Positions 32,718 through 45,940 of a DNA stretch of 64,000 bases are shown piece after piece. Origin of the DNA: Beverwykella pulmonaria. Taxonomy: Eukaryota; Ascomycota; Dothideomycetes; Pleosporales; Melanommataceae. The notes under the pieces were generated by a model, which saw only the letters and a list, made by a program, of their open reading frames with translations, did not search any database and was not told the DNA's origin. Within the stretch, counting starts at the first letter, position 1. The number at the start of each line of letters is the position of its first letter. The DNA lies in assembly GCA_001599595.1 (NCBI GenBank), contig BCHH01000004.1:2347144-2411143 (forward strand), given 5' to 3'. The position numbers and the translations under genes were made by a program.

Positions 32718-33059
32718 TTTGGAGGGTATGGATGCGAATGCGGACAGAGGCGGGATCGAGGTGGGATTGAGGAGTAATTTTTCCAAAAAGGCGGAGAGGT
32801 TGTGGTGGATGGGTGTATGAGTGGATAGATGTATTGGGTTGGCCGCTAATTCATCGGATGCATCTTGTGTTCAGGCTTGTCACAATAGAACCTTTTCGGC
32901 AAGACCAGGCTAAGTGTTAGGGAATAGGTTTCTTCAAACTTCAATCGATGTATGCGATACTATCACAATATTTTACCATGGCGCTAAGACCTCGAATGAG
33001 AGTAAGGAACAGCCCTCTTATAGACCAGTTCCTCTATTCTCCATTGCCAACACGTATCT
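32718..33059. other. Convergent 3' flanks, MPC1 / PEX1
   Basis: 342 bp between stop codons of convergent genes. It presumably contains both polyadenylation regions. Confidence 0.5.
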
Positions 33060-36000
33060 CTACATCAGACTCGACCTCCCCCCAATCTCACTACCTCCCT
33101 GCCCACTCGGCATCTCCCCGTTCCTGCCCACCAAAAACTCCTTATAAATACCCTCCAGCCTCCTCCGTTCTTGCTTCGAAATACTCGCCCGCGTTGTTTC
33201 CAACGAACTCTCAATATGTTTCCATCGAATCTCAGGCTCCTTGCTCCCTTGCTCCTCCTTCTCTCTCTCTTCCTTCCCATCCATGCTCGGCCGTCGATGC
33301 TGCAACTGTTTCTGCTTCCTGCGCATCGCCTGCAGCGTCGCGATCTTTGATGCTATCATTGCCCGCTCTGTAAGTTGTGACGACGGCAGCGGTTTGTTTG
33401 CATCAGGTTCTGATTTTCCATCGCCGAAGCGAAAGTGTGTGAACTCTGGAATACCTCCCTCCTTCCCAGGCTTACTGGTCCCGTTTGTAGCAGAGGCCTT
33501 CTTCGGCCCCATCTTCGTTGGGTCGCCTTGCTCTGAGTCACCGAGGACGTCGTGGATAGCTTCAAGCTGCGCATTGTAGACTACGGCTTGCAGATCGGCG
33601 CCGGAGTAGCCCTCAGTTCGTTGCGCGATCTCGCGTAGATTCTCGCCGGAATAGCCACTTTCGAGGAGGCTGGGTGCAAGGTTCAGACTCCGTGTTACGG
33701 CTTTGAGGATGTCGATGCGCTCTTCTAGCCCTGGGAGGTCACAAATCAAGCTTTTGTCCAGACGACCCGGGCGGAGGAGAGCGGGGTCGATTAGGTCTGG
33801 CCGGGATGTGGCGGCGAGAACGTATACGCCTGATAGGCCTTCTGCGCCGTCCATCTGTGTGAGCAATTGATTGACTACGCGATCTGTTACGCCTGTAGAG
33901 TCATGGCCACGCTTCGGCGCGATACTGTCGAATTCGTCGAAGAAAAGGACACATGGCCTGGCTGCTTCTGCGCGCTCGAAGAGATCTCGGACCGACTTCT
34001 CCGACGCTCCAATGTATTTGTTCAAGATTTCGGGGCCTTTGACGGAGATGAAGTTCAGCCCACATTCACCTGCTACTGCGGATGCAAGTAGTGTCTTGCC
34101 GCAACCGGGGTATCCATATAGCAAAAGACCGGATCGTAGACGGAGAGGGCATTGTGCAAAAATCGGAGCGTAGGTTGTGGGATACTGGAGGGTTTCCATG
34201 AGGATTTGGCGAGTTGAATGAAGTCCTCCAATCGAGTCCCATCTAGTGGTTGAAGATTGCAATGTCACATTACGGAGGGAGGCGGGGGTGAAGCCAGAGA
34301 GTGCTTCGGTGTAGTCTTTCCTAGAGAGCATGACGGAAGTGGAGTTGGAAGAGTCAGTGACAGAGCGTATCAGAGCTTCGTTGCGAGCGCGTGAAGTGAG
34401 GAGGACAAGGTCGCCGGGCATGTAGCCATCTGTCTGACCGGCGAGTTCGAGGAAGTCAATAGCAGGGTCGATTACGAATCCGTCTGCTTCTTGGATAGTA
34501 TCGTGCTGTATGCTGGACACGCTTGGTTGGCTTCGATGGGATGTGCTTGGACGGCTAGACGAAGGCGAGGGTGGGAAGGCGTGTCCAGATGAAGAAATTC
34601 CGTTCGAAATCTCCTTTTGGTCTTGTGGTTTCTCGTCTTGGTGTGCGAGCATTTCAAGGACCTTCCTTCTCCCATCCTTGTTCGGCGCCTTCAAACTGAT
34701 GATCTCCCGAACGATGTGTCCACCGACAATGACGTTATTCAATGACTCTTTACCTTGTGCCGTTGCCAGTAGTACGACACCAGAGTCCATCGAACAGTAT
34801 TGTCTAACAATCGTAATGATGCTCTCGCTGATATGCCGACTTCGTCCATTCTCGTTGCCTACTTGCAATTCCGTCTCTGCAGGACAGAGCTTGTCCAGGT
34901 CATCTAGGATAACTATGGCATTCCCGCCGGACCGTGCACCCCATGAAGCAGAGGCAAAGAGCCGGTTGAGCGTATCCTTGATCGTCGCTACCCGAGTTTC
35001 GTCGGTGACCAGTTTGCGGCAAGGGAAGTAAATGGTGTTAAAGAGGAACTCAGTTCGCAGTTGGTGAGCGAGAAGTTGGGCACACTGCGTTTTACCGGCA
35101 CCAAGTCCGCCACTCAGGAGTACCGACGAGTTATGTGTTAAATGTGACTTTAGCTGGGCAATCAGAGGGTCGATTCCAACTATTTTCGGAGGGACTGCGG
35201 ACAACGGCTCGCCTTGCTGCGCGCCCTGGATCAGTCCCAGTGGCTGTGAAATCTCGGATCCTAATTCGATAGGTGGCTTTCTCTCAGGAAAGAGTACCCA
35301 AGACACTCCGGGCTGTGAATTTGGTGGATCAAATCTCACGATACCCCCTTTCCAACTCATCTCTGGGTCCTTTGAAGGGGGCAAAACCATCCCATCCGTG
35401 ACAGGTCCGTCTAACAGCCCATTCTTTTTCCCGTACGTGGTCTTTATGCGTTGGATTGCGTCCTCCTGCTCTTGCTTGGACTCGCCGCCAAATTTGAGAG
35501 CCGTGTTGGCGTAAGTACCGGTAAGAGAAAAGGGAAATATCTTGATTGTTTTAATAATCGTTTCCTTGGACTCCTGGGTCTTCGAATTGGAATTCTGGGG
35601 CTTTAATGACGGTGGCTTTGCAGTCTGGCTGGGAGCACTTTCGATCCGAACGAGTCCCCCCACAAACCCTTCAAAGCCCAAAACTTTGCACAAGTTCGAG
35701 GAGAGGGCGACATGTCGGCTGTCAGGAGCATCCTCCCATATTCCAAGTTTTGCAACAATTCGAACAGCCATCTTCTCTTGCTCTTGTTCCTTCTGCATGT
35801 CGACTGGCTCTTGCAGGCCTGCGGGCTTGATGACTGCTACTGATACCCATGTGACTCCTCTCAATGCTTTGGTAAGAATGACATCCTTATCGACCCAAAC
35901 TTTGAGGCATTCAGCATCAGCATCGTCCTCTTCGTCGAACCATTCCTGGGCTACACTTCGGTCTACGCCGCGGAGGAATACTGCCCCCCGACTAGCATTT

Positions 36001-36848
36001 TCATCCCGACCACTGCGACGTCTAACAGTACTAGCGGCGCTCTTCCCGCTCTTTCGCGACGCACCGCCAACACTTCTACTTTCTCGGGCCGAGCTTCGGT
36101 CGGCTTTCTGACGGATTTTAGGGGCAACTATGACTTCTGCGTCGCTAGATATCTTTACAAAAGGCGAGCCTGCAGGTGGGGCAGGAATGACCGAGGTCAC
36201 AATTATGTTGGCATTCGTGGTTGGAGAGAGATGAAGTGTCAATGGGTGTGGAGACTGGGCCTGGGGATTGGGAAGCGCGCGTATCTGTCTGAGGAAGTTG
36301 AGTTCCAGAAACTGAGCATGCAATTCGATCATCTCCCAGTCCACGGGTGTTAATGGCTCGATGTTGATAGTATGTGCCTGCGGAGGGTCCAGGTGCAATG
36401 AAATCGACACCTTATGTCCTTCGTTCAGTCCTATCAGTCGAGCAAAGGTTGCATCGACTTCCACCGTTTGTATTTCTTGCTCTCTTGCGGCAGGCCCACC
36501 TCTACTACCACTCAAGCCGTCGCGGCCCACCACTGGCGCAAGCTTGCGCTTGCTCTGCATGCCGGTCCATCCTACGAAGACAGATTTTGAAGGCGAGGAA
36601 TTCTTGGAGTCTGAGGCGCCGGGCGGAGGAGGCTGGCGGTATGAGAGTTCAACAACCACATTCTGGGCGATCTAGAGCGCCTGTCAATTACAGTTACGGG
36701 GAGGCAGTACGTAGATACTCACAGTGTTCGCGCTAACCAAGATGGAAACCAATGAGGAAGGCAAGTTGACAAGGCAGTTTTTCAGGGATTGCTGGAGCGC
36801 GACTTCAGCTTGGACGGTCTGCCCGGCGGGCTTCTTTACAGGTGCCAT
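33060..36848 (-). CDS. PEX1: Peroxin-1, AAA+ ATPase of the peroxisomal exportomer
   Basis: Two exons (36848-36723 and 36671-33060) give 1245 residues, normal for Pex1. An N-terminal double-psi barrel-like region (to about 200) is followed by a first AAA module with Walker A GGLGAGKT (about 560) and Walker B VILDDLD. The conserved second module has Walker A GYPGCGKT (about 895), Walker B VLFFDEFDSIAPKRG and an arginine-rich ALLRPGRLDK motif. Pex1 with Pex6 pulls ubiquitinated Pex5 from the peroxisomal membrane. The linker between modules and the C-terminus are low complexity (Ser-rich; Lys/Glu-rich). The start gives MAPVKKPAG. The gene is divergent from MCM7. Confidence 0.97.
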
Positions 36849-37133
36849 GGTGTGTGAGCATGAGGCGTGAGGAAGACGGCCATCGCATCTTGAAATGAAT
36901 GCTAGCTGAGCTCCGCCGACAACCTCGGCTGCTCCCTGGGTCACGTGCAGTATGCGCTTCCTAAGCGAGCGGCAAAGGTGGCCAATCAGAAAAATGGCCT
37001 GCCGAACGCGTCGCGAACACGCTCGATCGCCCAGCCCCGTCTTCAACCCCCCTCCTCCTTCTTCGCGCCTCCAATTTCAAAAGCCTCCTCCGCGACGCTT
37101 CAAATCTTTACTCCGAATTGGTACTGAGAAGCA
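36849..37133. promoter_or_regulatory. Shared divergent promoter PEX1 / MCM7 with MCB and CCAAT elements
   Basis: 285 bp between start codons. A perfect MluI cell-cycle box ACGCGT lies at 37006-37011, followed directly by CGCGAAC, resembling an overlapping SCB/E2F-like site. This is the element bound by MBF at G1/S genes and fits MCM7. A CCAAT box lies at 36982-36986. Both are about 125-150 bp upstream of the MCM7 ATG. Confidence 0.7.
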
Positions 37134-39779
37134 ATGGCGCTTCTTACTGAGAGATCCTTCGTCAAGTACGATGAACAGGAAGGTTTGTGTACTCGACACC
37201 AAAGCCAAATCGCATCGTTGCTAATGGAATGCTCCTTTAGCTGCATTTGTGGACTTCCTCCAGAACTTCAAATCTTCCTCAACCGAAGCTGCTGATCAAC
37301 TCGAGGCTTTGAACATCAACGGCGATGGCGACAGTGACGAGTATGACATGGTCGACGATGCAGACGATCCTGCAACGAACACCAGGCGCAACGAACACGC
37401 TAAAGCGAAATACATGCGGATGCTACAGGACGTGGCGGATCGGGCAAAGACGGAGATCATCATTGATTTGAACGATCTAGAAGCCGTGAGTGGAATTGCG
37501 GTGAAAGCGAGAGAGTGAGAGCTGATTGGGAACAGTATGAGAAAGCCACCTCGGACGACGAGCACCAGCTCAAGCTGATCGAGTCGATCGAGCGAAATGC
37601 GCACCACTACATCGAAATCTTTTCTCGCGCTGTGGACAAGGTCTTGCCTTCACCTTCAAGAGAACCAAAGTACGGACTGCATCATCTTTTCCGAGGTCCA
37701 TTGTTCTGACCTGCACAGTTTCAAGGATGACGTTTTGGACATTATAATGACCCAGCGATCCAAGCGTAATGAGAGGATGAGAGAAATGCAGGGAGGGGAA
37801 GAGGGCGCAGAACCCCCACCTGAGTCGATATTTCCCGCAGCCCTGACTCGTCGATACACTCTAAACTTCAAGCCGAGAATCCAATCCGGCTCGAGTAGCC
37901 AGCGTAACATGAAAGCCCTCGCCGTGCGGAACGTTCGAGGAGAACATCTTGGCCATCTCATCACTGTTCGTGGCATTGCGACGAGAGTATCAGACGTCAA
38001 GCCCTCTGTTCAAGTCAACGCATACTCCTGTGACCGTTGTGGATGCGAGATCTTCCAGCCGGTTACCACGAAACAATTCACTCCAATGGTGGAATGTCCG
38101 TCGGAGGAGTGCAAGCAGAACAACACCAAGGGTCAACTATTCCTATCCACGCGTGCTTCAAAGTTCCTCCCATTCCAAGAAGTCAAGATACAAGAGATGG
38201 CGGATCAAGTACCTGTCGGTCACATTCCCAGAATGTTGGGTATCCATTGCCACGGTGCGCTGGTCCGGCAGATCAATCCAGGAGACGTGGTCGATGTGGC
38301 TGGAATCTTCCTTCCAACCCCATACACTGGTTTCAAAGCAATTCGTGCAGGCCTCCTGACGGACACTTACCTAGAAGCACAGCACGTAACGCAGCACAAG
38401 AAGGCATACGACGATATTATCCTTGCTCAACCTACCCTACGGCGGATGAATGAGCTCGAGAGAAGTGGCCAGCTTTACGAGTACCTTTCAAGATCCATCG
38501 CTCCCGAAATCTTTGGTCATGCAGATGTAAAAAAAGCACTTCTCCTGCAACTTATAGGTGGTGTTACTAAGGAAGTCGGTGATGGCATGCGCATTCGCGG
38601 CGACATCAACGTCTGCTTGATGGGCGATCCCGGTGTTGCCAAATCTCAGCTTCTCAAGTACATCACAAAAGTCGCACCTCGTGGTGTCTACACCACTGGT
38701 CGTGGAAGCAGTGGCGTTGGTCTTACTGCCGCCGTTATGCGTGACCCAGTCACCGACGAGATGGTCCTGGAAGGAGGTGCTCTCGTTCTAGCCGACAACG
38801 GCATGTGCTGCATCGATGAATTCGACAAAATGGATGACGGCGACCGTACTGCTATCCATGAGGTCATGGAACAGCAGACTATTTCCATCAGCAAAGCCGG
38901 TATCACGACAACTTTAAATGCCCGGACATCGATTCTCGCAGCGGCAAATCCTCTGTACGGACGTTACAACCCTAACATCTCTCCTGTGGAGAATATCAAC
39001 CTTCCTGCAGCATTGCTCTCTCGTTTCGACATTCTCTTCCTTATCCTCGATACCCCGGCTCGCGATTCAGACGAAGAGCTAGCCCGCCATGTTACATACG
39101 TGCATATGCACAACGCTCACCCTGAACCTGCTGGAGGTGTTGTCTTTAGCCCTGCTGAGGTACGACAGTGGGTTGCTCGCGCTCGGTCGCATCGACCAAC
39201 TGTTCCCAAGGAGGTATCCGACTACATGGTTGGCGCCTACGTACGCATGCGGCAGCAGCAGAAACGGGACGAAGGTTCCAAGAAGGCCTTCACGCATACC
39301 TCGCCGCGTACACTTCTTGGTGTCCTTCGTCTCGCGCAAGCTTTGGCACGTCTACGATTCGCCTCCGAGGTGATTTCCGAGGACGTAGACGAAGCGCTAA
39401 GGCTGATTGAGGTCAGCAAGGCCAGTTTGTATGCAGACGAGAACCGCAGAGATGATTACACTCCAAGCAGCAAGATTTATCATCTCATTAAGACCATGGA
39501 GGCCAGCGGTGCTGCTGCTATTGGCGACGGTGGTGAACTCGATCTTCGTAGAGTTCGGGAGAGGGTCCTGGCCAAGGGCTTCACCGCGGATCAGTTCGAG
39601 CAGGCTATCGACGAATATGCCATGTTGGACGTAAGTGCCCACTGTTATTGTAATCTTCTAGCCAGCTACAGAGAGCTAATTTTGTGTCACAGGTCTGGCA
39701 AACAACTGGCGAGGGTACTAGGCTGGTCTTTATCGAGGCCGGAAATGAGGATCTGGAAATGGATGACAATGACTTCTAA
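37134..39779 (+). CDS. MCM7: MCM7, subunit of the MCM2-7 replicative helicase
   Basis: Five exons (37134-37182, 37241-37485, 37536-37669, about 37719-39630, 39693-39779) give 808 residues. The N domain carries a CxxC..CxxxxC zinc finger (about 247-273: CDRC, CPSEEC). The AAA+ core has the MCM-type Walker A GDPGVAKS (about 445), Walker B CCIDEFD (about 506) and arginine finger SRFD (about 577). Segments such as [20 protein letters not shown] and [20 protein letters not shown] are MCM7-specific. It functions in origin licensing and fork unwinding with Cdc45 and GINS. The C-terminal winged helix ends in an acidic tail ([10 protein letters not shown]). The ACGCGT site upstream suggests G1/S control. 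Confidence 0.98.
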
Positions 39780-40312
39780 GCTGTGGCATGATAACCATGG
39801 TAGCTGGGCGTTAAGGCGGCTTTGGCATTTTAGACCCCGTCGGTGTTGGATGGATGTCTAGACTTGACTACGGTCATGGCGCGGTCTGGATTCATAAAGT
39901 GTTCAACGTTATCATGGACCAATTCATTTGCAATTTCATGTCATGATAGGTTTTGCAGGCTCTGTGGTGGTCCCGCGCCTGTGGATATCGGTACGCCAAG
40001 CGGGTCGGCTTGCATTTCCAGCGTCCAAGCATCTTCACATTGTTCCTCTTCTATGGCCTCCAAAGTTGGCCCTGAACACTAAACTTTGCCAGACCCATTT
40101 GGCTTCGTGAATTATTCGTCCGGTGAAATTACGCCACGCGTATATATTTTGTTGGAGGAAAAGCCACAACTTCCCACCTGCCTAAAACGGCCCACCGCGC
40201 GCTGTTAGTCGATAAGCATCCGGTCTCCCAAATTTGAAAATCCCCAGCCTCAAACCCTTTCCTCAACACTTGAAACTACCGTTTCTTCTCTGATCGCATC
40301 GCCTCCGTCAAT
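39780..40312. other. Intergenic, MCM7 3' flank and SHR3 promoter
   Basis: 533 bp. The last 100 bp before SHR3 are C/T-rich. No additional gene seen. Confidence 0.5.
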
Positions 40313-40967
40313 ATGGGTAAAGGAAACTCGTTCGCAACATTCCTCATTATTGGCCGTAAGTTTCCTCTAGGCTTCCGCAGCCTGTTCCCCAGGTTCTGGA
40401 GCTCTGCTAATAATTGCAATAGCGACCTGCTTCTTCCTAGGCATCCTGTTCTCGTCCTTCCCCTACGACTACAATGTTCTCTGGACGACACCTCCAGATC
40501 GGGAGCACTACTTTAAGGTCCTCGAAGACCACATCAAGTTTCTCTACGCCTCACCTCCTGTAATAAGCCGCATCCTCCACATCGCAATCGGCACCGGCCT
40601 CATCGGGTTCATCACGAAGTTATACAAGGCGAGCGAGGCTAACATGCTGTTTGACGGCGCATCGCTCGTACTCTACATGGCTGGAATCACGGTCTACCTC
40701 ACCAACATTGTCAAAGGCTTCAGGGTCGTGACGGCAGGAATCTATGGTAACGTGGACCCCGCACTCGAAGACGACAATGACTACGTTTCGAGAGAGGACA
40801 CCCTCAGGGTCTTTGCGGCGAGCAACACGATTCTGGCGCTTGTACTTGTGGGCGTCCTCACGCTGCAGGCTGGGCAGTGGTATGCGCTGCGGAAAGAGGA
40901 GGCCGAGATTGAAGGATTTGCAAAGGAGGCTGAGGAGAAGAGGAAGGCCGGGAAGAAGAATAAATGA
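40313..40967 (+). CDS. SHR3: SHR3-type ER chaperone for amino-acid permeases
   Basis: Two exons (40313-40355 and 40423-40967) give 195 residues. The N-terminus MGKGNSFATFLIIGPTCFFL forms the first of four membrane helices. The loop LFSSFPYDYNVLWTTPP and the helices around LHIAIGTGLIGFITKLYKAS and SLVLYMAGITVYLTNIV match the Shr3 family. The tail is lysine/glutamate-rich and cytosolic (KRKAGKKNK, a dilysine-like end). Shr3 prevents aggregation of amino-acid permeases in the ER and promotes their COPII export. Length and topology are normal. Confidence 0.96.
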
Positions 40968-41580
40968 GCTGGGTCATGCAGTAGCTTGTCCACGGTTTAG
41001 GGTGTTTGGGACCATGTTGTGCAATTCTAGCTATTATCTGCTTTTACTACTCAGCTTTATAATTGCTTGGAGGCGCTATCTTGAGATGACAGAAACCGTT
41101 GAAGAGCGCAATTGTAGGACATGGACGAGTTTCCGGTCTCGATCGCGTTAATGTCGTTCATCCATATGCCCGTACGTGGGTTTTGTAAGTGGCGTAGCTG
41201 TAACCTGAGAGAGTAGAAAATTGCAAGCAGTGGGTATCCCGCTTTACTTATCTCAATCATTTTATCGATCTCTCATTCCGCCAGTTGCTTTCTGTTCTGC
41301 CACCACAGCTGTCCTCGTTCTTGCTTCTTCTCGCACCGTGTCATTGACCTTTATCATGTGGTGTGTCACAGTGGCGGTAATTTTTGATGTTTACGTTGCA
41401 AATCTTCTCCCTAAGTATCTTCCTAGACAGTATTACTTTTCCATGAAAAATAACTCAGACGTGCGGTGCTATAGGAGGACTTAGTAGATATTCTCAAACA
41501 ACACACCAACGCCAACGCAACCTTAAACTCTTCAACCACTCCTCAACTCGTCACCACTACCAGCGCCAACACCACTACAA
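40968..41580. other. Intergenic region after SHR3
   Basis: 613 bp. A plus-strand open stretch at 41221-41484 is not supported by any motif. Confidence 0.4.
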
Positions 41581-42423
41581 TGCTCTGCAGTTTCCGAGCC
41601 CCCTGTGGGCAAGGTCACCCTTTGAGCGCGACCGGGCCTGTATAGGTAAAGACCCTTGCCCAGGTGTCAAAGGATCGGAACACGGACCTGCAGAAGAAGT
41701 GTGAACCTCCTGCAGCACTGCCCGCTCAGTTTCGAGCCTACGTCACAAAACGCGACCATGTCCCAAATGGCGATCGAGTCAAGGATCTGAGCAGCGGCCT
41801 TGTGGGGTTCGGACATCGGTACAAGGGCAGCAACGGCGCTGGTGGTATCATCATACATACAAAGTTTCTTGTGCCGGTGTACACAAGCGGCCAGGCTAAG
41901 TCGCTGACACTCGTTTCTCGCAAGGAATCAACATCAGGAAGGAACTACGGACCTGGAGGGCGACCCTGGGAAGATAACGGCCGAGCTTGAGAGCAGTGCC
42001 CGCTCCTCAAGAATGCCCTCTGTTGAAACAGATGAGCAAGCGGACAACTTGGATGATCCTCGCGTCAAGCTTTCGAATCTCTTCTCATCGGGTTGTGAGG
42101 ATGCTTCTCCAGGCCTCGCTGCTGACAACTCGCAACCGCCGCCACAATTTAAGTTTGAGCCTCGATCTGAAGCTCATCACCAGAGAGCTCCGCTTGTCAA
42201 GGAGTGCACACCATATGCAGTTGCGATTCAACTAGGGAGTGCTAGATTCAACTGGGAAGAGGCGGCACAATTCACCAGGGATCTTTTCAGCACTGGCTTA
42301 GATGGTTATGTTGCCCAGCAAGAGAAGGAACGTATCGTCACTCTTGCCAATAAGCGCCTTGACGAGTTCACCCAGCCAGTTGTCGAGGAAGATAAAGCAT
42401 ATCGTTTTAAGCCACATAATTAG
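41581..42423 (+). pseudogene. Orphan coding region, possibly degraded
   Basis: Two plus-strand open blocks lie end to end. The first runs from about 41581 to 41936 and is interrupted at 41644 by an in-frame TAG that a short intron could remove. The second reads from about 41930 to the stop at 42423 (from AELESSARSSRMPSVETDEQ to a KAYRFKPHN end). They are in different frames and need an intron or a frameshift near 41925-41940. The second block looks like true coding sequence (charged, helical C-terminus EEAAQFTRDLFSTGLDGY). No family is recognised. It could be a fast-evolving orphan gene or the remains of a mobile element. Confidence 0.4.
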
Positions 42424-43342
42424 GTTGACGACAAACGTGATAACAATCGAACTTGCGTTGCGTATATTGATATGTACACAAGGGAGGCGGCTAAGCGATT
42501 CCATGGTCATGTCTTTGGATTACAAGTCGACATCAATCTTGCAATTGAGGACATTGATTGAAGGGCACTAGTACGTATCTATTGCATTTCGACGCACCAG
42601 AGGCCGACCCACTGGAATGCTGAGCTGCTTCCTGGCATCCCTACTTCAGGGAGACTGTCATGTTCAAGCTTTATCTGGGTCTTTCTTTTCAGCTGATTGT
42701 AATCAATCCTATGAACATACCATAATGTTTGTTGTTACTTTTCAACGCGAATGGTATTTTGCCGTTTTTCTGGGAACTAAAGAAACATAAGCTCACAAAG
42801 GCGGAATGGGAATTTGAGCGAAAGGATGGTTGAATGTTCCTTTGGTAGTCGTACAATGTGCTTGGGCATCTAATCGACCCATGCGGACATGAGCTGGGCG
42901 AAGCTTGGTTCTCAATTCGATTAGTGACCAATTGATCTCATGTTTTGGGTTGATGTTGGCCCTGACGGTTTTCATGAAATCAACGTTGGAAGCTCAGGTT
43001 GAGCGAAGTCGATTGGTCTGTGCTTCCCCACGTTTCCAACCTTGTGTCTCGCAGGAACACGAGCAAGCAACATGGGCTGCAACTCTATCGCCTCTGAACC
43101 ATCGACACAGCTCTACGGACAAGCCTCTGGTTGACCTCCAATCGTCTTTTCTCCCTGTGACTGTCCACATTAGCGAACCCCTTTCACCTGTCTAAGCTTT
43201 TCGGCGGTCGGAGCTTACCGCACATCTCACTTGCGGTCCCACCCATTCGCCATCCCCCACTTTCGCAAACCTTCGACTTAATTACGATTCAATGGGATAC
43301 TTGATTCCTCCCCTTGCCTCCTCATTGAAAGACTGTGGATAG
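42424..43342. other. Intergenic region upstream of the MoCo sulfurase
   Basis: 919 bp; no supported gene. Short minus-strand frames at 42689-42975 show no motif. Confidence 0.4.
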
Positions 43343-45940
43343 ATGGGGACTGTGACGTCTGGCTTTCAGAGAAATATCATGGAGCAACACGACGACTGTG
43401 CCGGCTATGACAAAGCCATGGAGGAGCTTCGTCAACAGGAGTATCCAATGCTTCAAGGTTAGCCCTCCCAGCATATTGAAGCATTCAGAAGCACTCGTGC
43501 TAATTATGAATCAGACACGACCTACCTCGACCATGCTGGAACCACTCTCTACGCGAAATCCCTTATCGAACGCTTCTCTACCGATATGATATCCAACCTA
43601 TATGGGAACCCGCACTCCGCCTCAAACTCATCACAGTTGACGACACAACGTATTGAAGATACAAGGCTGCGTCTTCTCAGATTGTTCAAAGCAGATCCTG
43701 AGGAGTTCGATGTTGTCTTTGTTGCCAACGCCACGGCGGGCATCAAAATGGTCGTAGAAGCATTTCGAGATCAAGAGGAAGGTTTCTGGTACGGATACCA
43801 CCGAGACTCTCATACAAGTCTGATTGGGGTCCGTGAGACGGCAGCTCAACATCGCTGTTTTGCCTCAGATGCGGAGGTTGATGAATGGGTGGAGGAATCA
43901 CCTAACGAAGCCAGCCTTCCAGGCTTATTTGCATACCCCGCCCAATCCAACATGAATGGTCGCCGTTTGCCGCTCGAATGGTCGCGCCGCATTCGTCATA
44001 GCAAACAAGCCTCGGTGTACACGTTGTTGGATGCAGCAGCCCTTGTATCTACTTCGCCTCTTGATCTTTCCAACCCGGATCATGCTCCCGACTTTACCGT
44101 GCTGAGCCTATACAAGATGTTCGGCTTTCCGGATCTTGGGGCGCTGATTGTGAGGAATGCCTCGAGCTCTATTTTTGATAAGCGCCGCTACTTTGGTGGT
44201 GGCACAGTGGAGATGGTGGTTTGCTTGAAGGAACAGTGGCACGCTAAAAAGTTGGACACGCTCCATGAAAGGCTCGAAGACGGAACCCTGCCCATTCATA
44301 GCATCATGGCCTTAGACGCTGCTATGAGTGTTCACCGGCAACTTTTCGGCTCATTCGAATGCGTTTCAAAGCATACTACGATTCTCGCCGCGAGACTGCA
44401 TGAAGGCATGTCATCACTGCGGCACGGAAACGGCTTACAAGTTTGCCGAGTTTACAAAGATACAACCTCGACGTATGGCGATTCGACAACTCAGGGACCA
44501 ATAATAGCCTTCAACCTTCGCAACCATCTTGGCGGTTGGGTCAGCAATGCGGAAGTGGAGAAGCTCGCGGCGGTGAAAAACATTCAACTTCGGACCGGTG
44601 GACTATGCAATCCGGGCGGCGTTGCATCGTCGCTTGGTTTGGCGCCGTGGGAGATGAAAGATAACTTCTCGGCCGGACAACGTTGCGGGAACGACAACGA
44701 CATCTTCCGCGCTAAACCAACGGGCATGATTCGAGTCAGTCTTGGAGCCATGAGCACATTAAAGGATGTGACTTCATTTGTCGACTTCCTGCGCGAGTTC
44801 TTCGTTCAAGAGTCTGTGCTAACTGACACGACACCAGTGACATCGCTGTCTAATGAGCCACCAACACGAAGTCAATTGTACGTGGAAAGCCTGTCTATCT
44901 ATCCCGTGAAAAGCTGTGCAGCATTCAGCGTGCCGCCCGGAAAAGCATGGGAAGTGCGGAGGGAGGGGCTTGCATGGGACCGTGAGTGGTGCCTTGTCCA
45001 TCAAGGCACGGGAGCAGCGCTGAGCCAGAAGCGCTACCCAAAGATGGCTCTTATTCGACCAAGTATCGATGTGGCCGAGGGCGTTCTACGAATACAGTTG
45101 GTCGGCTCGCTGAGAGATGTGACATCAACCCATGAGATCACTGTGCCTCTCTCAGCCGACCCGCGAATGTTCTCTACGGAAGACGTGTACAAGGAAGCCA
45201 ATGCCAAAGTGTGCGGGGAATCTATACAAGCAAGAACGTATAGGTCAGCCAATATATCGGCCTTCTTCACCCAGGCGCTCGGGGTGGCTTGTCATCTTGC
45301 CCGCTTCCCAGCGGTCGGTAACGGGACAGGCTCCATGGTGTCCGCCAGACACTCGAAAGCTCATCTCCAGAAACACCAGAAGGTTCGGAGCATGCAGATA
45401 CCCGGAGCTTTTCCAGATGCGTGTTCAGTAACGCCGGGAACCACTGTCTCAAAGCCAATTCTCCTATCAAACGAAAGTCCGATCCTTACTATTTCGAGAT
45501 CAAGTCTCAACCGACTCAACGAGCTAATCAAAGCGGAGGGCGGCAAGGCAGCGCAAGCAGAGGTCTTCAGAGCCAACATTGTGGTTGCCCAGAACCTGGG
45601 CTACCCGCCTGGGGCCGAGCAGCCGTATGCTGAAGACCATTGGCGCTACCTCCAAATCGGCCAGCAGTACTTCGAAATGCTGGGAGCATGCCGCAGATGT
45701 CAGATGGTTTGCGTAGATCAGTACACCGCAGAACGGAACCAAGAACCGTTTGTTACTCTGTCCAAAACACGGCGGTTTGACGGGAGAGTCTATTTTGGCG
45801 AACATAGCTGTCATCTGCCCATGGACGACACTTGGTCTCCGTTGGTCCAGAATCCTACAATCACCGTTGGTGACCCGGTGCGTGCCTTCGGAGAGGATGA
45901 GGCTGGTCAGGATTTACATTTGCGGGCCCTTTTGGGTTAA
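43343..45940 (+). CDS. Molybdenum cofactor sulfurase (HxB/ABA3/MOCOS type)
   Basis: Two exons (43343-43457 and 43515-45940) give 846 residues. The N-terminal NifS-like domain begins DTTYLDHAGTTLYAKSLI and has the PLP lysine in LSLYKMFGFPDLG (about 238). The persulfide cysteine lies in LRTGGLCNPGG (about 403). A MOSC N-terminal beta-barrel (YVESLSIYPVKSCAAF, about 492) and a MOSC domain with RCQMVCVDQ follow. The enzyme transfers sulfur to Mo cofactor of xanthine dehydrogenase and aldehyde-oxidase-type enzymes; Aspergillus HxB is the fungal reference. The alternative start at the internal MEQ would lose little. Core residues look intact. Confidence 0.95.
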
